Shown piece after piece: positions 9,277-21,200 of a stretch of 64,000 nucleotides of DNA. The translations under genes were made by a program, and so were the position numbers. This stretch comes from CAIODY01 sp046051225 (GTDB lineage Bacteria > Bacteroidota > Bacteroidia > Chitinophagales > CAIODY01). The stretch is from the NCBI GenBank assembly GCA_046051225.1, contig JBJOOR010000010.1:75521-139520 (forward strand). The letters run 5' to 3'. Under the pieces are notes generated by a model, which saw nothing but the letters and a program-made list of their open reading frames with translations, did no database searches and was not told the DNA's origin. The stretch's first letter is position 1. Every line of letters starts with the position of its first letter.

Positions 9277-12200
9277 TTACGCTAACTCTTCCTTCCCATG
9301 ACAAGATTTGAATTTCTTACCACTTCCACAAGGACAAGGGTCGTTGCGTCCCACTTTTGGTCCTGAAACTATGGGTGTTTGTTTTGGTTTTTCGCCAGCG
9401 TTTTGCATGGCTTGTTGGTTAGCCGCTTCAGCTTCTGATTGAGCGCTAAATTCATCTTTTTGCGTTTTCATTTTGCTCATATCAGTTCGTTGTGGTTCAC
9501 GAGCTTGTTTTACATCTTTTTCATTTTCAACATGAATATGGCATTTACATAAAAAACTTAGAATTTCTTTATTCGTTTCAGCCAACATTTGATTAAACAT
9601 TTCAAATGCTTCAAATTTGTAAATTAATAATGGGTCTTTTTGCTCGAACACAGCCGCTTGTACGCTTTGCTTCAAATCATCCATTTGGCGCAAATGCTCT
9701 TTCCATTGGTCATCAATAATGAATAATGAAATTGCTTTTTCAATTTCTGTAATCAATTCTGCACCTTTAGTTTCTAATACTTTATTCAAATTACAAGTGA
9801 TATTAAATCCACGTTTACCATCGGTAAATGGCACTACCACATTTTCAATTTGTGGTTGTCCGTTTTTAATATTTTGCAATACAGGCAAAGCTTCGGCAGC
9901 TATTGCAGCATTTTTTCTTGCATAATGTTCTTTTACTTCGTGATATAATTCTTGCGCTAAATTATCTGCATTCGCTTTTTTAAATTGCTCTTCGGTAATG
10001 GCTGGATCAATTGAAAACTGAATCATACAATTCAATTTAAAATCATTGTAGTTGCCGCCTTCCTGTTGTTGGCTGATAAGCAAACTACATAAATCATACA
10101 TCGAATTATCAATATCCAAATTCAATCTTTCGCCAAATAATGCATGATGACGTTTTGTATAAATTACATTACGTTGTTTGTTCATCACATCATCATATTC
10201 CAATAATCGTTTACGAGTACCAAAATGATTTTCTTCTACTTTAGTTTGAGCTCTTTCAATAGATTTTGTAATCATACTGTGTTGAATTACTTCACCTTCT
10301 TTATAGCCCAATTTGTCCATCAATCCTGCAATACGTTCACTACCAAACAAACGCATTAAATCATCTTCAAGCGATACAAAAAATTGTGATGAACCTGGGT
10401 CACCCTGACGACCAGCACGACCTCTTAACTGTCTATCAACACGGCGACTTTCATGACGTTCGGTACCAATAATAGCTAAGCCACCAGCATCTTTTACACC
10501 TTCGCCCAATTTAATATCTGTACCTCTACCAGCCATATTTGTAGCAATCGTTACATTGCCCGAAAGCCCAGCTTCGGCAATTACTTGCGCTTCACGTTGA
10601 TGTTGTTTTGCATTTAACACATTGTGTTTGATGTTTCTTAATTTAAGCATTCTGCTCAATAATTCTGAAACCTCAACGCTTGTAGTACCTACCAATATTG
10701 GTCTTCCAGCTGCACTTAATTTTTGAATTTCATCAATTACAGCATTGTATTTTTCCTTCTTTGTTTTGTAAACAAAATCTTGATCGTCTTTTCTAATAAT
10801 ATTTCGATGTGTAGGAATGGTAACCACATCTAATTTATAAATTTCCCAAAATTCACCAGCTTCGGTAACGGCTGTACCTGTCATCCCTGCTAGCTTGTGG
10901 TACATACGGAAATAATTCTGTAAAGTAATAGTTGCAAAAGTTTGTGTAGCGGCCTCAACTTTTACATTTTCTTTTGCTTCGATGGCTTGATGCAATCCAT
11001 CGCTATATCTTCTGCCTTCTAATACACGACCTGTTTGCTCATCCACAATTTTTACTTTGCCATCCATCACCACATATTCCACATCTTTTTCAAAAACCGT
11101 ATAGGCTTTTAATAATTGAGTAACGGTATGAATCCTATCGCTTTTAATTGCAAAATCAGCAATCAAAGCATCTTTCTTGGCTAATTTTTCATCGGCATTT
11201 AATGTAGATTTTTCTATTTCAGCCACTTCGCCGCCTACATCAGGCATCACAAAAAAATGAGGATCTTCGCCGCTTTCAGTAATTAATTCAACACCTTTTT
11301 CAGTTAATTCAACTTGATTATTTTTTTCATCAATAGTAAAAAATAATTCAGCATCAACCTTAGGCATATTTTTTTGTTGCTCTTGCAAATAAAAATTTTC
11401 TGTTTTTTGCAATACTTGGCGAATGCCTTGTTCGCTTAAATACTTAATAATAGCCGAATTTTTTGGCAAGCCTCTAAAAGCTCGAAGCAAAGCCAAACCG
11501 CCAGTTTCTTCATCCGTTTTTCCTTCGGCAATTAATTTTTTAGCATCATTTAAAAATTGATTTACAACACGGCGTTGCACATCAACCACTTTTTGAATTC
11601 GTGGTTTTAAGGTATGAAATTCTTGGTCGTCGCCTTTTGGTACAGGGCCCGAAATAATTAATGGCGTACGAGCATCATCAATTAATACAGAATCTACTTC
11701 ATCCACCATCGCATAATGATGTTTACGTTGCACCATTTCATCTGGCGAATGCACCATGTTATCTCGTAAATAATCAAACCCAAATTCATTGTTTGTTCCC
11801 CATACAATATCCGACATATAAGCATTTCGGCGTTCTTCACTATTGGGTTGATGCTTGTCAATACAATCAACAGTTAATTGTAAAAATTCGAATAAAGGAC
11901 CGTTCCATTCTTGGTCACGTCGAGCCAAATAATCATTCACTGTTACAATGTGAACGCCTTCGCCAGCCAATGCATTTAAATAAGCAGGTAAAGTTGATAC
12001 TAATGTTTTTCCTTCGCCTGTTGCCATTTCGGCAATTTTACCTTGATGCAATGCCAAACCGCCGATTAATTGCACATCATAATGCACCATATTCCAAGTA
12101 ACTAAATTGCCAGCGGCTTCCCAACTATTGCTCCAAACCGCTTTATCGCCGTTTATTTTTACATACGATTTTTTAGTAGCTAAATTTTTATCATGCTCGG

Positions 12201-12597
12201 TAGCAGTTACCGTTAACGAAGCATTTTCAGATAATCTTTTTGCAGCCTCTTTCACTACTGCAAAGGCTTCGGGCATTATTTCGGCTAATGCTTCTTCAAT
12301 TTTTTCATCTCTGGTTTTCTTTAATTCATCTAATTGCTTGTAAGCCGCTTCTTTGTTTTCAGTAGCAAAATCAACACTTTCAGCTTCTAATTTCAAATCA
12401 CTTATTTGTGCATCAATTTCGGTAAGATGATTTTTTATTTTATTTCTGAATTCAATTGTTTGGTGTCGCAATTCATCAATTGATAATCCTTTTATTTTTT
12501 CTTCGGCTTGAAGAATAGGCTGAATCTGAATTCTAAGTTCTTTAACATCTTTTTCAGTTTTACTTCCACCGAAAATTTTTGATATAAAATTTAACAT
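9277..12597 (-). CDS. secA: Preprotein translocase ATPase SecA
   Basis: SecA is the cytoplasmic motor that pushes unfolded preproteins through SecYEG. The 1106-residue chain has Walker A MATGEGKT at 191-198, the DEAD-like DEVDSVLIDDARTPL segment, motif GRAGRQGDPGSS in the second nucleotide-binding fold, and a C-terminal zinc motif CPCGSGKKFKSCH that contacts SecB or ribosomes. It is about 200 residues longer than E. coli SecA. Part of the extra length is a charged, coiled-coil-like insert around residues 50-110 and another follows DEVD (around 330-480), as is typical of Bacteroidota SecA. It is a single-gene unit with its own promoter and terminator. Confidence 0.98.
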   Translation of the reverse strand: MLNFISKIFGGSKTEKDVKELRIQIQPILQAEEKIKGLSIDELRHQTIEFRNKIKNHLTEIDAQISDLKLEAESVDFATENKEAAYKQLDELKKTRDEKIEEALAEIMPEAFAVVKEAAKRLSENASLTVTATEHDKNLATKKSYVKINGDKAVWSNSWEAAGNLVTWNMVHYDVQLIGGLALHQGKIAEMATGEGKTLVSTLPAYLNALAGEGVHIVTVNDYLARRDQEWNGPLFEFLQLTVDCIDKHQPNSEERRNAYMSDIVWGTNNEFGFDYLRDNMVHSPDEMVQRKHHYAMVDEVDSVLIDDARTPLIISGPVPKGDDQEFHTLKPRIQKVVDVQRRVVNQFLNDAKKLIAEGKTDEETGGLALLRAFRGLPKNSAIIKYLSEQGIRQVLQKTENFYLQEQQKNMPKVDAELFFTIDEKNNQVELTEKGVELITESGEDPHFFVMPDVGGEVAEIEKSTLNADEKLAKKDALIADFAIKSDRIHTVTQLLKAYTVFEKDVEYVVMDGKVKIVDEQTGRVLEGRRYSDGLHQAIEAKENVKVEAATQTFATITLQNYFRMYHKLAGMTGTAVTEAGEFWEIYKLDVVTIPTHRNIIRKDDQDFVYKTKKEKYNAVIDEIQKLSAAGRPILVGTTSVEVSELLSRMLKLRNIKHNVLNAKQHQREAQVIAEAGLSGNVTIATNMAGRGTDIKLGEGVKDAGGLAIIGTERHESRRVDRQLRGRAGRQGDPGSSQFFVSLEDDLMRLFGSERIAGLMDKLGYKEGEVIQHSMITKSIERAQTKVEENHFGTRKRLLEYDDVMNKQRNVIYTKRHHALFGERLNLDIDNSMYDLCSLLISQQQEGGNYNDFKLNCMIQFSIDPAITEEQFKKANADNLAQELYHEVKEHYARKNAAIAAEALPVLQNIKNGQPQIENVVVPFTDGKRGFNITCNLNKVLETKGAELITEIEKAISLFIIDDQWKEHLRQMDDLKQSVQAAVFEQKDPLLIYKFEAFEMFNQMLAETNKEILSFLCKCHIHVENEKDVKQAREPQRTDMSKMKTQKDEFSAQSEAEAANQQAMQNAGEKPKQTPIVSGPKVGRNDPCPCGSGKKFKSCHGKEELA

Positions 12598-12635
12598 GAT
12601 GTGATTTGGTTAATCGTTAATTATTGACAAGTGTG

Positions 12636-12663
12636 CGAAAATACAAAACAAATATTTCACCAA
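12636..12663 (-). promoter_or_regulatory. Candidate secA promoter (TTG-N17-TATTTTCG)
   Basis: On the minus strand TTG (12663-12661) and TATTTTCG (12643-12636) are 17 bp apart, near the Bacteroidota consensus, about 40 bp before the secA ATG. Confidence 0.5.
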
Positions 12664-12799
12664 TAAATAAAAACGGAAAAGTTGTCAGTTATTATTGATT
12701 TATTTTTAAAAAGCTTCATTCTTTAAATTTATTTACAAAATATATAGCATAGATTTTTTTGTTCAGAAGAAGAAAAAATAACTCAAATTGGTTCGAAAT

Positions 12800-12862
12800 A
12801 ATATACAATTAACCATGAATATTTAAAATATGATTTTAAATATTCATGGTTAATTGTATATT
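12800..12862. repeat. 63-bp palindrome upstream of the ATPase gene
   Basis: Arms 12800-12829 and 12833-12862 are perfect 30-bp reverse complements separated by ATG. The inner 47 bp (12808-12854, beginning ATTAACCATGAATATTT) recur downstream of the gene at 14042-14088. The right arm runs into the -7 element and ends 6 bp before the gene's ATG, so the palindrome could act as operator, cassette end or both. Confidence 0.95.
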
Positions 12863-12864
12863 TG
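12857..12864 (+). promoter_or_regulatory. -7 element TATATTTG of the AAA_14 gene, overlapping the palindrome
   Basis: TATATTTG matches TAnnTTTG and lies 4 bp before the ATG at 12869. Six of its bases belong to the right arm of the palindrome. Such a short spacing implies a nearly leaderless transcript or initiation from elsewhere. Confidence 0.5.
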
Positions 12865-12868
12865 CAAT

Positions 12869-14041
12869 ATGATTAATCGAATATATCAAAAACAAATTGA
12901 AGCATCATTTAAAGCTTTTCCAGCTGTAGCACTATTAGGTCCAAGGCAAATAGGTAAAAGCACTTTGGCTAAATTGTTTGCTAATAAAAAGAAGAAAAAT
13001 ATTTTATATCTTGATTTGGAAAAATCATCAGATAGAAAAAAATTAGAAGATGCACATTATTTTTTAATGTTACATAAAGATGATGTAGTAATTATTGATG
13101 AAATTCAGATTATGCCACATCTATTTTCCGACTTAAGACCCATCATTGATGAATATAGGAAAAATGGCAGATTTTTATTATTGGGTTCAGCATCACCTAC
13201 TTTGGTAAGAGGCGTAAGCGAATCGTTGGCAGGTAGAGTGGGTTATGTTGAATTGCCTTCTATCACTTTAAATGAAGCCTTAGCAAGTAATATTACACAA
13301 GATAAATTATGGCTGAATGGAGGCTTTCCTGCTTCCTTACAATTCAAAAAAAATGCAGATAGTTTTATTTGGCGCCAACAACTTATACGCAGTTTTATTG
13401 AACGTGATTTGCGAATGCTTTTTAATATTGAATTGAATCCGAAAATTGCAGATAATTTTTGGCAAATGTTGGCTCATATTAATGGCAATGTTTGGAATGC
13501 AAGCACCATAGCCACTTCATTAGGTGTAAGTTCGCCTACAGTGAAAAGATATTTAGAATTTTTAGAAGGCGCATTTATGATTAGAGTTTTGGATGCTTGG
13601 TATATTAATGCTGAAAAAAGAATTACCAAAGCGCCAAAAGTTTATTTCAGAGATTCAGGTTTATTGCATGCATATTTGAATATTGATTCCATGAATCATT
13701 TACATGGACATCCTGTAGTGGGTAGTTCGTGGGAAGGTTTTGTGATTGAGCAAATTATTCAACAATTGCCTTATGGCATTAAACCCTATTTTTATCGCAC
13801 ATCACAAGGAGCTGAATTAGATTTACTTTTAGTAAAAGGAATTACACCAAAAGTAGCTATCGAAATTAAATTAAATAATACACCAACTGTATCAAGAGGG
13901 TTTTACGAATGTCTTTCGGATTTGAAGTTAAAAAGTGGTTTTGTGATTACACCAAAATCGGATAGATATGCCTTGAATACTGAAGCTACAGTAATTAATA
14001 TAGTTGATTTTTTGAAAAAATTACCATCACTATTAAAATAA
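12869..14041 (+). CDS. AAA_14/DUF4143 family ATPase
   Basis: The start is ATG at 12869 (MINRIYQKQ); a TTG 15 bp upstream would lie inside the palindrome and promoter. The 390-residue protein has Walker A GPRQIGKST (24-32), Walker B VVIIDEIQIMP and an AAA_14 core to about 190. A winged-helix-like segment follows, with GVSSPTVKRYLEFLEG, and then the DUF4143 domain. Its C-terminus carries ELDLLLV...AIEIK, the pattern of a PD-(D/E)xK nuclease fold. These proteins are abundant in bacteria and archaea but their role is unclear. The stop codon directly abuts the downstream palindrome. It is a lone gene between divergently transcribed secA and gap-side neighbours. Confidence 0.9.
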   Translation: MINRIYQKQIEASFKAFPAVALLGPRQIGKSTLAKLFANKKKKNILYLDLEKSSDRKKLEDAHYFLMLHKDDVVIIDEIQIMPHLFSDLRPIIDEYRKNGRFLLLGSASPTLVRGVSESLAGRVGYVELPSITLNEALASNITQDKLWLNGGFPASLQFKKNADSFIWRQQLIRSFIERDLRMLFNIELNPKIADNFWQMLAHINGNVWNASTIATSLGVSSPTVKRYLEFLEGAFMIRVLDAWYINAEKRITKAPKVYFRDSGLLHAYLNIDSMNHLHGHPVVGSSWEGFVIEQIIQQLPYGIKPYFYRTSQGAELDLLLVKGITPKVAIEIKLNNTPTVSRGFYECLSDLKLKSGFVITPKSDRYALNTEATVINIVDFLKKLPSLLK

Positions 14042-14088
14042 ATTAACCATGAATATTTAAAATGCCATTTTAAATATTCATGGTTAAT
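14042..14088. repeat. 47-bp palindrome downstream of the ATPase gene
   Basis: Arms 14042-14064 and 14066-14088 are perfect 23-bp reverse complements. The element equals the 47-bp core at 12808-12854 except for the central three bases (GCC here, ATG there). It begins on the base after the TAA stop. As RNA it would fold into a strong hairpin, but only a short T-rich stretch follows. Confidence 0.95.
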
Positions 14089-14109
14089 ATTTTCTTCATT
14101 TATCTATTT

Positions 14110-15120
14110 TTAATGAATTGTTGAACTCATTTTCTCTAATAAATCAGCTATTCGGCTGCTGTATCCAAACTCATTATCGTACCAGCCAATTATTTTTACA
14201 AACTGCCCATCAATAGCCATAGTTGATAAGGAATCAAAAATACAACTATGTGGATTTCCAATAATATCGCTGCTTACCAAAGGCTCTTCGGTGTATTGTA
14301 AAATATTTTTTAAAATGCCATCAGCATTCATTTTAAATGCTGCATTTATTTCTTCGATGGTTGCAGATTTTCTTAACACGGCTGTAAAATCAGTGATAGA
14401 GCCAGTTACAATTGGCACTCTCATACTATTACCATTTATTTTTCCTTTTAAATGTGGCAATACTTCGGTAACAGCTTTTGCTGCACCAGTAGTAGTAGGA
14501 ATAATATTTACAGCAGCAGCACGGGCTCTACGCAAATCTTTATGTGGTGCATCTACCAATTTTTGATCAGCAGTAAATGCATGCACGGTAACCATAAATC
14601 CTTTTTCTAAACCAAAATTATCATCCAATATTTTTACCATCGGCGCCAAACAATTGGTGGTACACGATGCATTTGAAATAATTAAATCATCGGCATGTAA
14701 TAATTCATCATTTACACCCAATACAATTGTTTTTACATCGCCGCTGCAAGGCGCAGATACCAACACTTTTTTTGCACCAGCTTGCAAATGTTTTTCGGCT
14801 GAAGCTTTATTGGTAAATAATCCTGTACTTTCTAACACTACATCAATTGCTAAATTTTTCCAAGGTAATAATTCGGGTTGCTTTTCATTTAAAATTAAAA
14901 TGGATTTTCCGTTTACAATTAAATGATGTTCATCATGCGAAACTTCGCCATCAAAAGGATGTTGAGCCGAATCGTATTTAAATAAATGAGCTAAAGTTTT
15001 GGTATCGGTAAGGTCGTTGATGGCTATTACATTTAGTGTAGATTTTTTTAAAATAGTTCGCAATGATAATCTTCCTATTCTGCCAAAACCATTTATTGCT
15101 ATGTTAATCTGTTTGTTCAT
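14110..15120 (-). CDS. gap: Type I glyceraldehyde-3-phosphate dehydrogenase
   Basis: This enzyme converts glyceraldehyde 3-phosphate to 1,3-bisphosphoglycerate with NAD in glycolysis, or the reverse. The 336-residue length is standard. The nucleotide-binding motif is NGFGRIGR near 10, the catalytic Cys153 sits in SNASCTTNCLAP, and His180 follows in VHAFTADQ (most homologues have HSYT). The NDL pair after the second strand suits NAD. A good promoter lies upstream. It is transcribed alone, divergent from the giant adhesin gene and convergent with the ATPase cassette. Confidence 0.96.
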   Translation of the reverse strand: MNKQINIAINGFGRIGRLSLRTILKKSTLNVIAINDLTDTKTLAHLFKYDSAQHPFDGEVSHDEHHLIVNGKSILILNEKQPELLPWKNLAIDVVLESTGLFTNKASAEKHLQAGAKKVLVSAPCSGDVKTIVLGVNDELLHADDLIISNASCTTNCLAPMVKILDDNFGLEKGFMVTVHAFTADQKLVDAPHKDLRRARAAAVNIIPTTTGAAKAVTEVLPHLKGKINGNSMRVPIVTGSITDFTAVLRKSATIEEINAAFKMNADGILKNILQYTEEPLVSSDIIGNPHSCIFDSLSTMAIDGQFVKIIGWYDNEFGYSSRIADLLEKMSSTIH

Positions 15121-15159
15121 GTGATGTAAAAATTGCTGATAAAAGTTTTAATAACGATG

Positions 15160-15190
15160 CAAAAGTAATTTTATGTTTAATTTATTTCAA
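15160..15190 (-). promoter_or_regulatory. gap promoter (TTG-N20-TACTTTTG)
   Basis: On the minus strand TTG (15190-15188) and TACTTTTG (15167-15160) are exactly 20 bp apart, a full match to the Bacteroidota housekeeping promoter, 40 bp before the gap ATG. Confidence 0.7.
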
Positions 15191-15261
15191 AACAATAAAA
15201 AATTTTTTGATATTTTTACTAACCAAAAATTTTAAGCCTGAAAGCAATTCATACATATATT

Positions 15262-18200
15262 TTGCTTAATGCATCTCATTACATCAACAAACAAAAAATT
15301 GTTTTGTTGTTGACGATGTGTTTACTTTTTATTAATTTTTCGTTTGCTCAATCTGAAAGCAATCTGCTAAAGAAAAATTATTCACCCAATCATAAAGGAT
15401 TTTTTTTAAATAAAGGTCAGATAACTGATTCGTTGGGCAATGCAGCATCCAACGTGTTTTTATCTTCTTCGCAAAATGGCTTACAAATTTTTATTACCAA
15501 TAAAGGCATTACTTATATTTTATCAAAGCAAAATAAAAATACGCATATTGATTCGATGGTAAGATTTGATGTTGAACTTTTAAATGCTTCCATTTCACCA
15601 TCACAAATTGAATTAACTGAAATAGAAAACGATGCTCCAACAATTTATTATCTGCCAACTATACCTAATGGATTATTTGAAAATTATGCTTATAAAAAAG
15701 TAAAAATAAAAAATATTTACCCAGGTATAGATTGGATTTGGACTATTTCAGATTCTACAACCGAATATAGTTTTGAACTGCAAAGTGGCGTAAATCCTGC
15801 CATTATCAAACTTAAGTATGTTGGATTTGATGATTTAAAAATTGATGAAAAAGGAGATTTAATTCTTGAAAATAAATTAGCATCATTTAAAGAAATTGAG
15901 TTAAAAAGCTTTCAGAATAATATGGAGTTGAAAACAAAATTCAATATTATTTCGGCTAATACGATTTCGTATTTTGTAAATAATTATGCTACAAATAGTA
16001 AATTAATGATAGACCCAACATTGGTTTGGTCAACTAATTTTGGTGGTAATAGCGCCAACGAAAATGCTGTAGCAACTAATAAATTAAATGATTTTTTTGT
16101 AGCAGGGCAAACGTATGGCAATGCTAATTTTCCATTGTTAGGTGCAGGTTCGTATTTTACTTGGGCAGGAATAAATAGCAATTATGCATTCGTTAGTAAA
16201 TTTAATTCTAACCTAAGATTAAAGTGGTCGTTGATTTATGGCGGCAGCGGAAACGATTATGCAACGGGCATTAAGACAGATAATTTGAATAATATTTTTG
16301 TAGTAGGTAATACAAATTCGAAAAAATTTCCAGTAAAAAATATTGGATTATCTTTTTACGATTCTATTTTGAATGATACCAGTTCTTCTATTTTAGAAGA
16401 TGCTTTTTTAGTAAAATTTAATAGCAATGGTGTTCGTCAGTTTGCCACTTATTTGGGTGGTGTTGCAAATGATTATGCTACTGATATTGATATAGATAAT
16501 GTAGGAAATGCAATAGTTACAGGCTACACTTATTCAAATGATTTTCCATTAAAAACAAATGGCACATTTAATCAAAACACATTAAATGGAATTGAAGATG
16601 GCTTCGTTTCAAAATTTAGTAATAGTGGTGTAATGCTTTGGAGTAGTTACTTTGGAGGCAATAAGGATGATAAAATTAATTCAGTATCGGTTGATAATAA
16701 TGCTAATATTTTTATCACTGGGTTAACTAATTCTGCATCTCAATTTCCATTGCAAAATGCAGGAACTTATTATGATGGGACATTAGATTCAACAGATTTT
16801 TTTGTTTCAAAATTTTCAAATACCAATACTTTATTATGGTCAACTTATTTTGGTGGTAGCAAAGTTGATTATGGTACTTCAACCGAAATTGATAATAACG
16901 GAAATTTATTTGTAGCTGGTAATACAAATTCGACTAATGCACCCGTTTTTAGAAACAATCAAAATGTTTATTTCGATTCGTTATTAAACAACGGAGTTCC
17001 ATCAACATTATTTAATACTTACGAAGATGTATTATTAGCAAAATTTAGCAATAGTGGTAATAGACTTTGGGCTACTTATTTAGGCGGCTCGAAAAATGAA
17101 AATATTGCTGTTGCTACGTATTCGTACAACTTCAATAATAAAAATAATCAGCTTACAATTGATAATTGCAACAATTTATATGTTGATTTTTATACCAGTT
17201 CGGATGATGATACATTGATTAATTTAGGATGCAATTCTTACTACGATAATACTTTTAGCTTTATTAAATTATTGAAGTTTAGCAATAATTTAAATTTGAA
17301 ATGGGCTACCTATTTTGGTAATGGTGGCTTTGGAAATGCAAGTGGTTGCATTGCTGTAAATAAAAAATCTGATTTGTATTTAACTTCTACTTCTACCATT
17401 TTACCAACGGCTTTTTCAGTTCCATTTTCTTATTATAATAACACTGGCGATATTGTACTTTCAAGGTTTGATTATGCCTTATATAATACTGGTGTTAGCT
17501 ATTCATTATGTGGTTCGGGGTGTACAGGTGCAGCGGCTGTAGTTGTTAATGCATCATGCACACAGCAAAGTTTTCAATATCAATGGAGCAATGGCAACAC
17601 GACTACTTCTGCTTCAAATTTATGTGCAGGCAATTATTATGTGATTGTAAAAGATACTGGGCTTACTTGCACTTCGGATACAGTTCATTTTAATTTGCAT
17701 TCAGGTTTTCAAATGTATCCACAAGTATCTGCATTGGCTTGCCCAACTACTTGCAATGGCGTAGCATCGGTAACAATTCCAAATTTAAATACCACAGGTT
17801 TTCAATATCAATGGCATGTAAATGATACAATAGTTAACAATGTTTCATCTGTAAATTATTTATGTCCGCAGCAGGATACATTAATTATTAATACACCTAC
17901 ATGTGGCTCTGATACTGCTATTTTCAACATTCAGCCTTATCCATATTTAATGTTGTATAAAAAATGGCAAACCACAGGCGATTTAATTCCATGCCCTTTA
18001 CAATGCAATTCAGCAGCTTTATTTCTTGCCATTGGCGGACAAAAAACTGCAACCATAAATTGGAGCAATGGCGTAACAGGGCAATTGGCTACAAATCTTT
18101 GCGCTGGTAATACCTATACCATTACAGCCACCGATTCGGTTTGTTATTTTACATCAACTAAAGTTGTAATACCTAATCCTGTGATTCCTTTTCTGAACAT

Positions 18201-21200
18201 TACACCAAGTTTTACTGCGCCAACCTGTAAACCAATTTATAAAGTTCAAGCTAATTTATTTAATGGTGGACATCAACAACCATATCATTATTTATGGAGT
18301 ACTGGTGATACAACTTCGATGGTGGATAGCTTGTATGCAGGTACTTATACATGTGTTATTTCCGATTCATGTACTACATATCCAGCAGTTAGTTGTACTA
18401 TTTTTCCTTTTGCAAAAAAACCTTTTGATGTTAATATTACATTGCCAGCAGCTACTTGTGATTCAGTAACTTGTAATGGGAAAATGGGGGTTAATATTCA
18501 ACCCATTAACTTTTTTTATGGAATACCACCTTACCAATATTATTGGAATGGAGTTTTGGGAACTGCTCAATATGACTCTGCATGTTTAGGTAAAAAATAT
18601 AGATTAATGGTAATTGATGCTTGTGCTGATACAGCAAGGGATTCAGTTGTTTTTAATTTTATTAATCAAGGTGGAAGTGCAATTATATTTTCTCATCTTG
18701 TTTGCCATGATAGTTGCCATTATAATGGATTTATTAGTTCAAGTGGCATCGGACCTTTTAGTTATTTATGGTACGATAGCACTACATTAACATCGCATAC
18801 TAATCTTTGTAAAGATTCGTCTTATTGGATAATTGTAACCAACGGATGTAATAAAAGAGATACTATCAATTTTACTCCTTCGGTACCACCAATAAATATT
18901 TCTGTATCTTTTACTGGTTACACCGCTTGCTGTAAAGGCTCTATGTATGCTAACCCTTCAGGAGGCTTACCGCCCTACCATTATTTGTGGAGCAATGGCT
19001 CAACTAATAGTCACATTGATACAAGTGTATGCAATGGAAGTAACTATTGGCTTATTGCAACAGATTCGTGTGGTAATAGCGATACCACAAACTTTATTAC
19101 TCCTGCTATTTACCCACCTTCTTTTGTAGTTACTTTAACTACTAATCCATCTTGTAATAATTTATGTACAGGAAGTGCAACAGTTCAGTTAACGCCTACT
19201 TCGCCTAGTTTACCAATTGGTGTTTCACCATTTTCTTACATTTGGTCAAATGGAATTCATAGTGTAACAACAGTTTATAATTTATGCAAAGGGCAGATAA
19301 TTCATTGCAATGTAATTGACCAATGTGGTACTTTGATTGGAAGTGTAGCAACAGTTCCTTTGGCATCTAGCTTGGCTTTAAGCATGGGTTCATCGCCATC
19401 ATGTACAGGCACTTGTAATGGCATTGCGTATGCTTATGCAACCAATGGTGCACCACCATATACTTATATTTGGAATGATAGTATTGTTGGTACAAATAGT
19501 TTTTATCAAGCATGCGCTGGGCAAATTTATAAATGTAAAATTATTGATGCTTGTGGCGATTCGGCAATTGATACCATTAGCATTCCTATCCTTCAACCCT
19601 TAACAGCTAATGTTGTTTTAAGTAATACAAAATGTAATTTCAACTGTACTGCTCAAGCCGTTGTATCCCATACTGGTGGCTTAGCACCATACTTTGTGGC
19701 ATGGAGTACAGGGCTTTTAAATTCAAATATACTTACAAATGTATGTGCCGATTCAACTTATAATGTAGTGGTAAGTAGTTTGGGTTGTGCTGCCAAACGT
19801 GTACGGTTTCATGTGCCTAATAATCCAATTTTGAAATTAAATAAAGTTTTTGATGATTCAACTTGTGCTAATGCTTGTACTGGAAAAATAAAAGTATTGG
19901 CAAGCGGCGGACAGCCACCATACAGTTATTTATGGAATACAAGCGGCGTAACTTCTTTAATTACAAATCTTTGTAGTGGCATTTATACTTGCATTGTTAC
20001 CGATTTTTGTAATAAAAAAGATACTTTGAGTGATACCATTTATGCGCATACACCTTTGCATGGTTTTATTGTTAATACAAAAAAATCGTGTAGCAATATT
20101 TGTAATGGCACAGCAAAAATTTCGCAATATGGTGGCGCTCCGCCTTACACCTACTTATGGAGTAATACACAAACAACACAGCAAGCTACCAATTTGTGCA
20201 AAGGCTCAAACTATTGTGTAGTGCACGATTCATGTGGTTATAACGATACTGTTCGGTTTATTATTAATTCATTTGCTGTACTAAAAGATTCATTAATAAT
20301 TACAAAAAAAATATCTTGTTTATCATCCTGCAATGGTGCTGCAAAAGTGATTACAAAATCGGGCAAAGCACCTTACACATTTTTGTGGAGCAATGGAAAT
20401 ACATCATCATTAACCTCTACTTTATGCGCAGGAAATAATTTTTGTATCATCACCGATTCATGTGGATTAAAAGATACTTTAACTTTTAAAATTGATTCCA
20501 TTGCCCGAATAAAAATTGATTCTATTCATTTTTCAAACAGCTCATGCAATAATGTTTGTACAGGATCAGCAAGTGTTTTTGTTTCGGGTGGTCAATCGCC
20601 ATTAACTTATTTATGGAGCAATGGTGCTACAGCAAATTCTATTTCGAATATTTGCCCAGGTATTTATTCGGTAATTATTAGCAACCCGATTTGTTTAATT
20701 GATTCCTTATTTGATACAATTGAAATCAAATCAAATTTTGATGTTGCAGCTTCGGCGATTTCTAATTCAACCTGTTTCGATTCATGTAAAGGAATAGGCA
20801 AAGTAATTGCTAATGGCGGTACACTGCCTTACAATTATTTGTGGAGCAATGGTGCTACTTCATCAACTTTTAATAAATTTTGTGCTGATACATTTATCAT
20901 TAAAGTAACAGATAATGTAGGCTGTATTGCCTTTGATACTATCATAATTACACAACCCAAGCCAATTGTAATTAATTCAATTTATACTAATAGCCATTGT
21001 TATAATAAAGATGGGAAAATTGAATTGCAAGTTGCTGGTGGCACAAAACCTTTTAGTTATTCATGGAGCAATGGCGCAACTTCTATCATAAATAATAATA
21101 TTGCTGAAGGCAATTATCAAGTGATAATTGAAGACAGTAATCATTGTAAAATTTCAGAATCATTTGAGCTACATGGTATGTATCCAAATGTGTATGTAAG

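Noticed and set aside
11661..12101. 146-residue antisense frame in secA
   Set aside because: Shadow of the conserved SecA sequence; no homology and no promoter.
12787..12799. TTCGAA stretch considered as part of a tRNA T-loop
   Set aside because: No acceptor, anticodon stem or CCA end is found around it; no tRNA gene was recognised anywhere in the window.
12800..12862. Upstream palindrome as an ordinary secA-side terminator
   Set aside because: It lies upstream of secA, has no proper T-tract and is duplicated on the other side of the ATPase gene.
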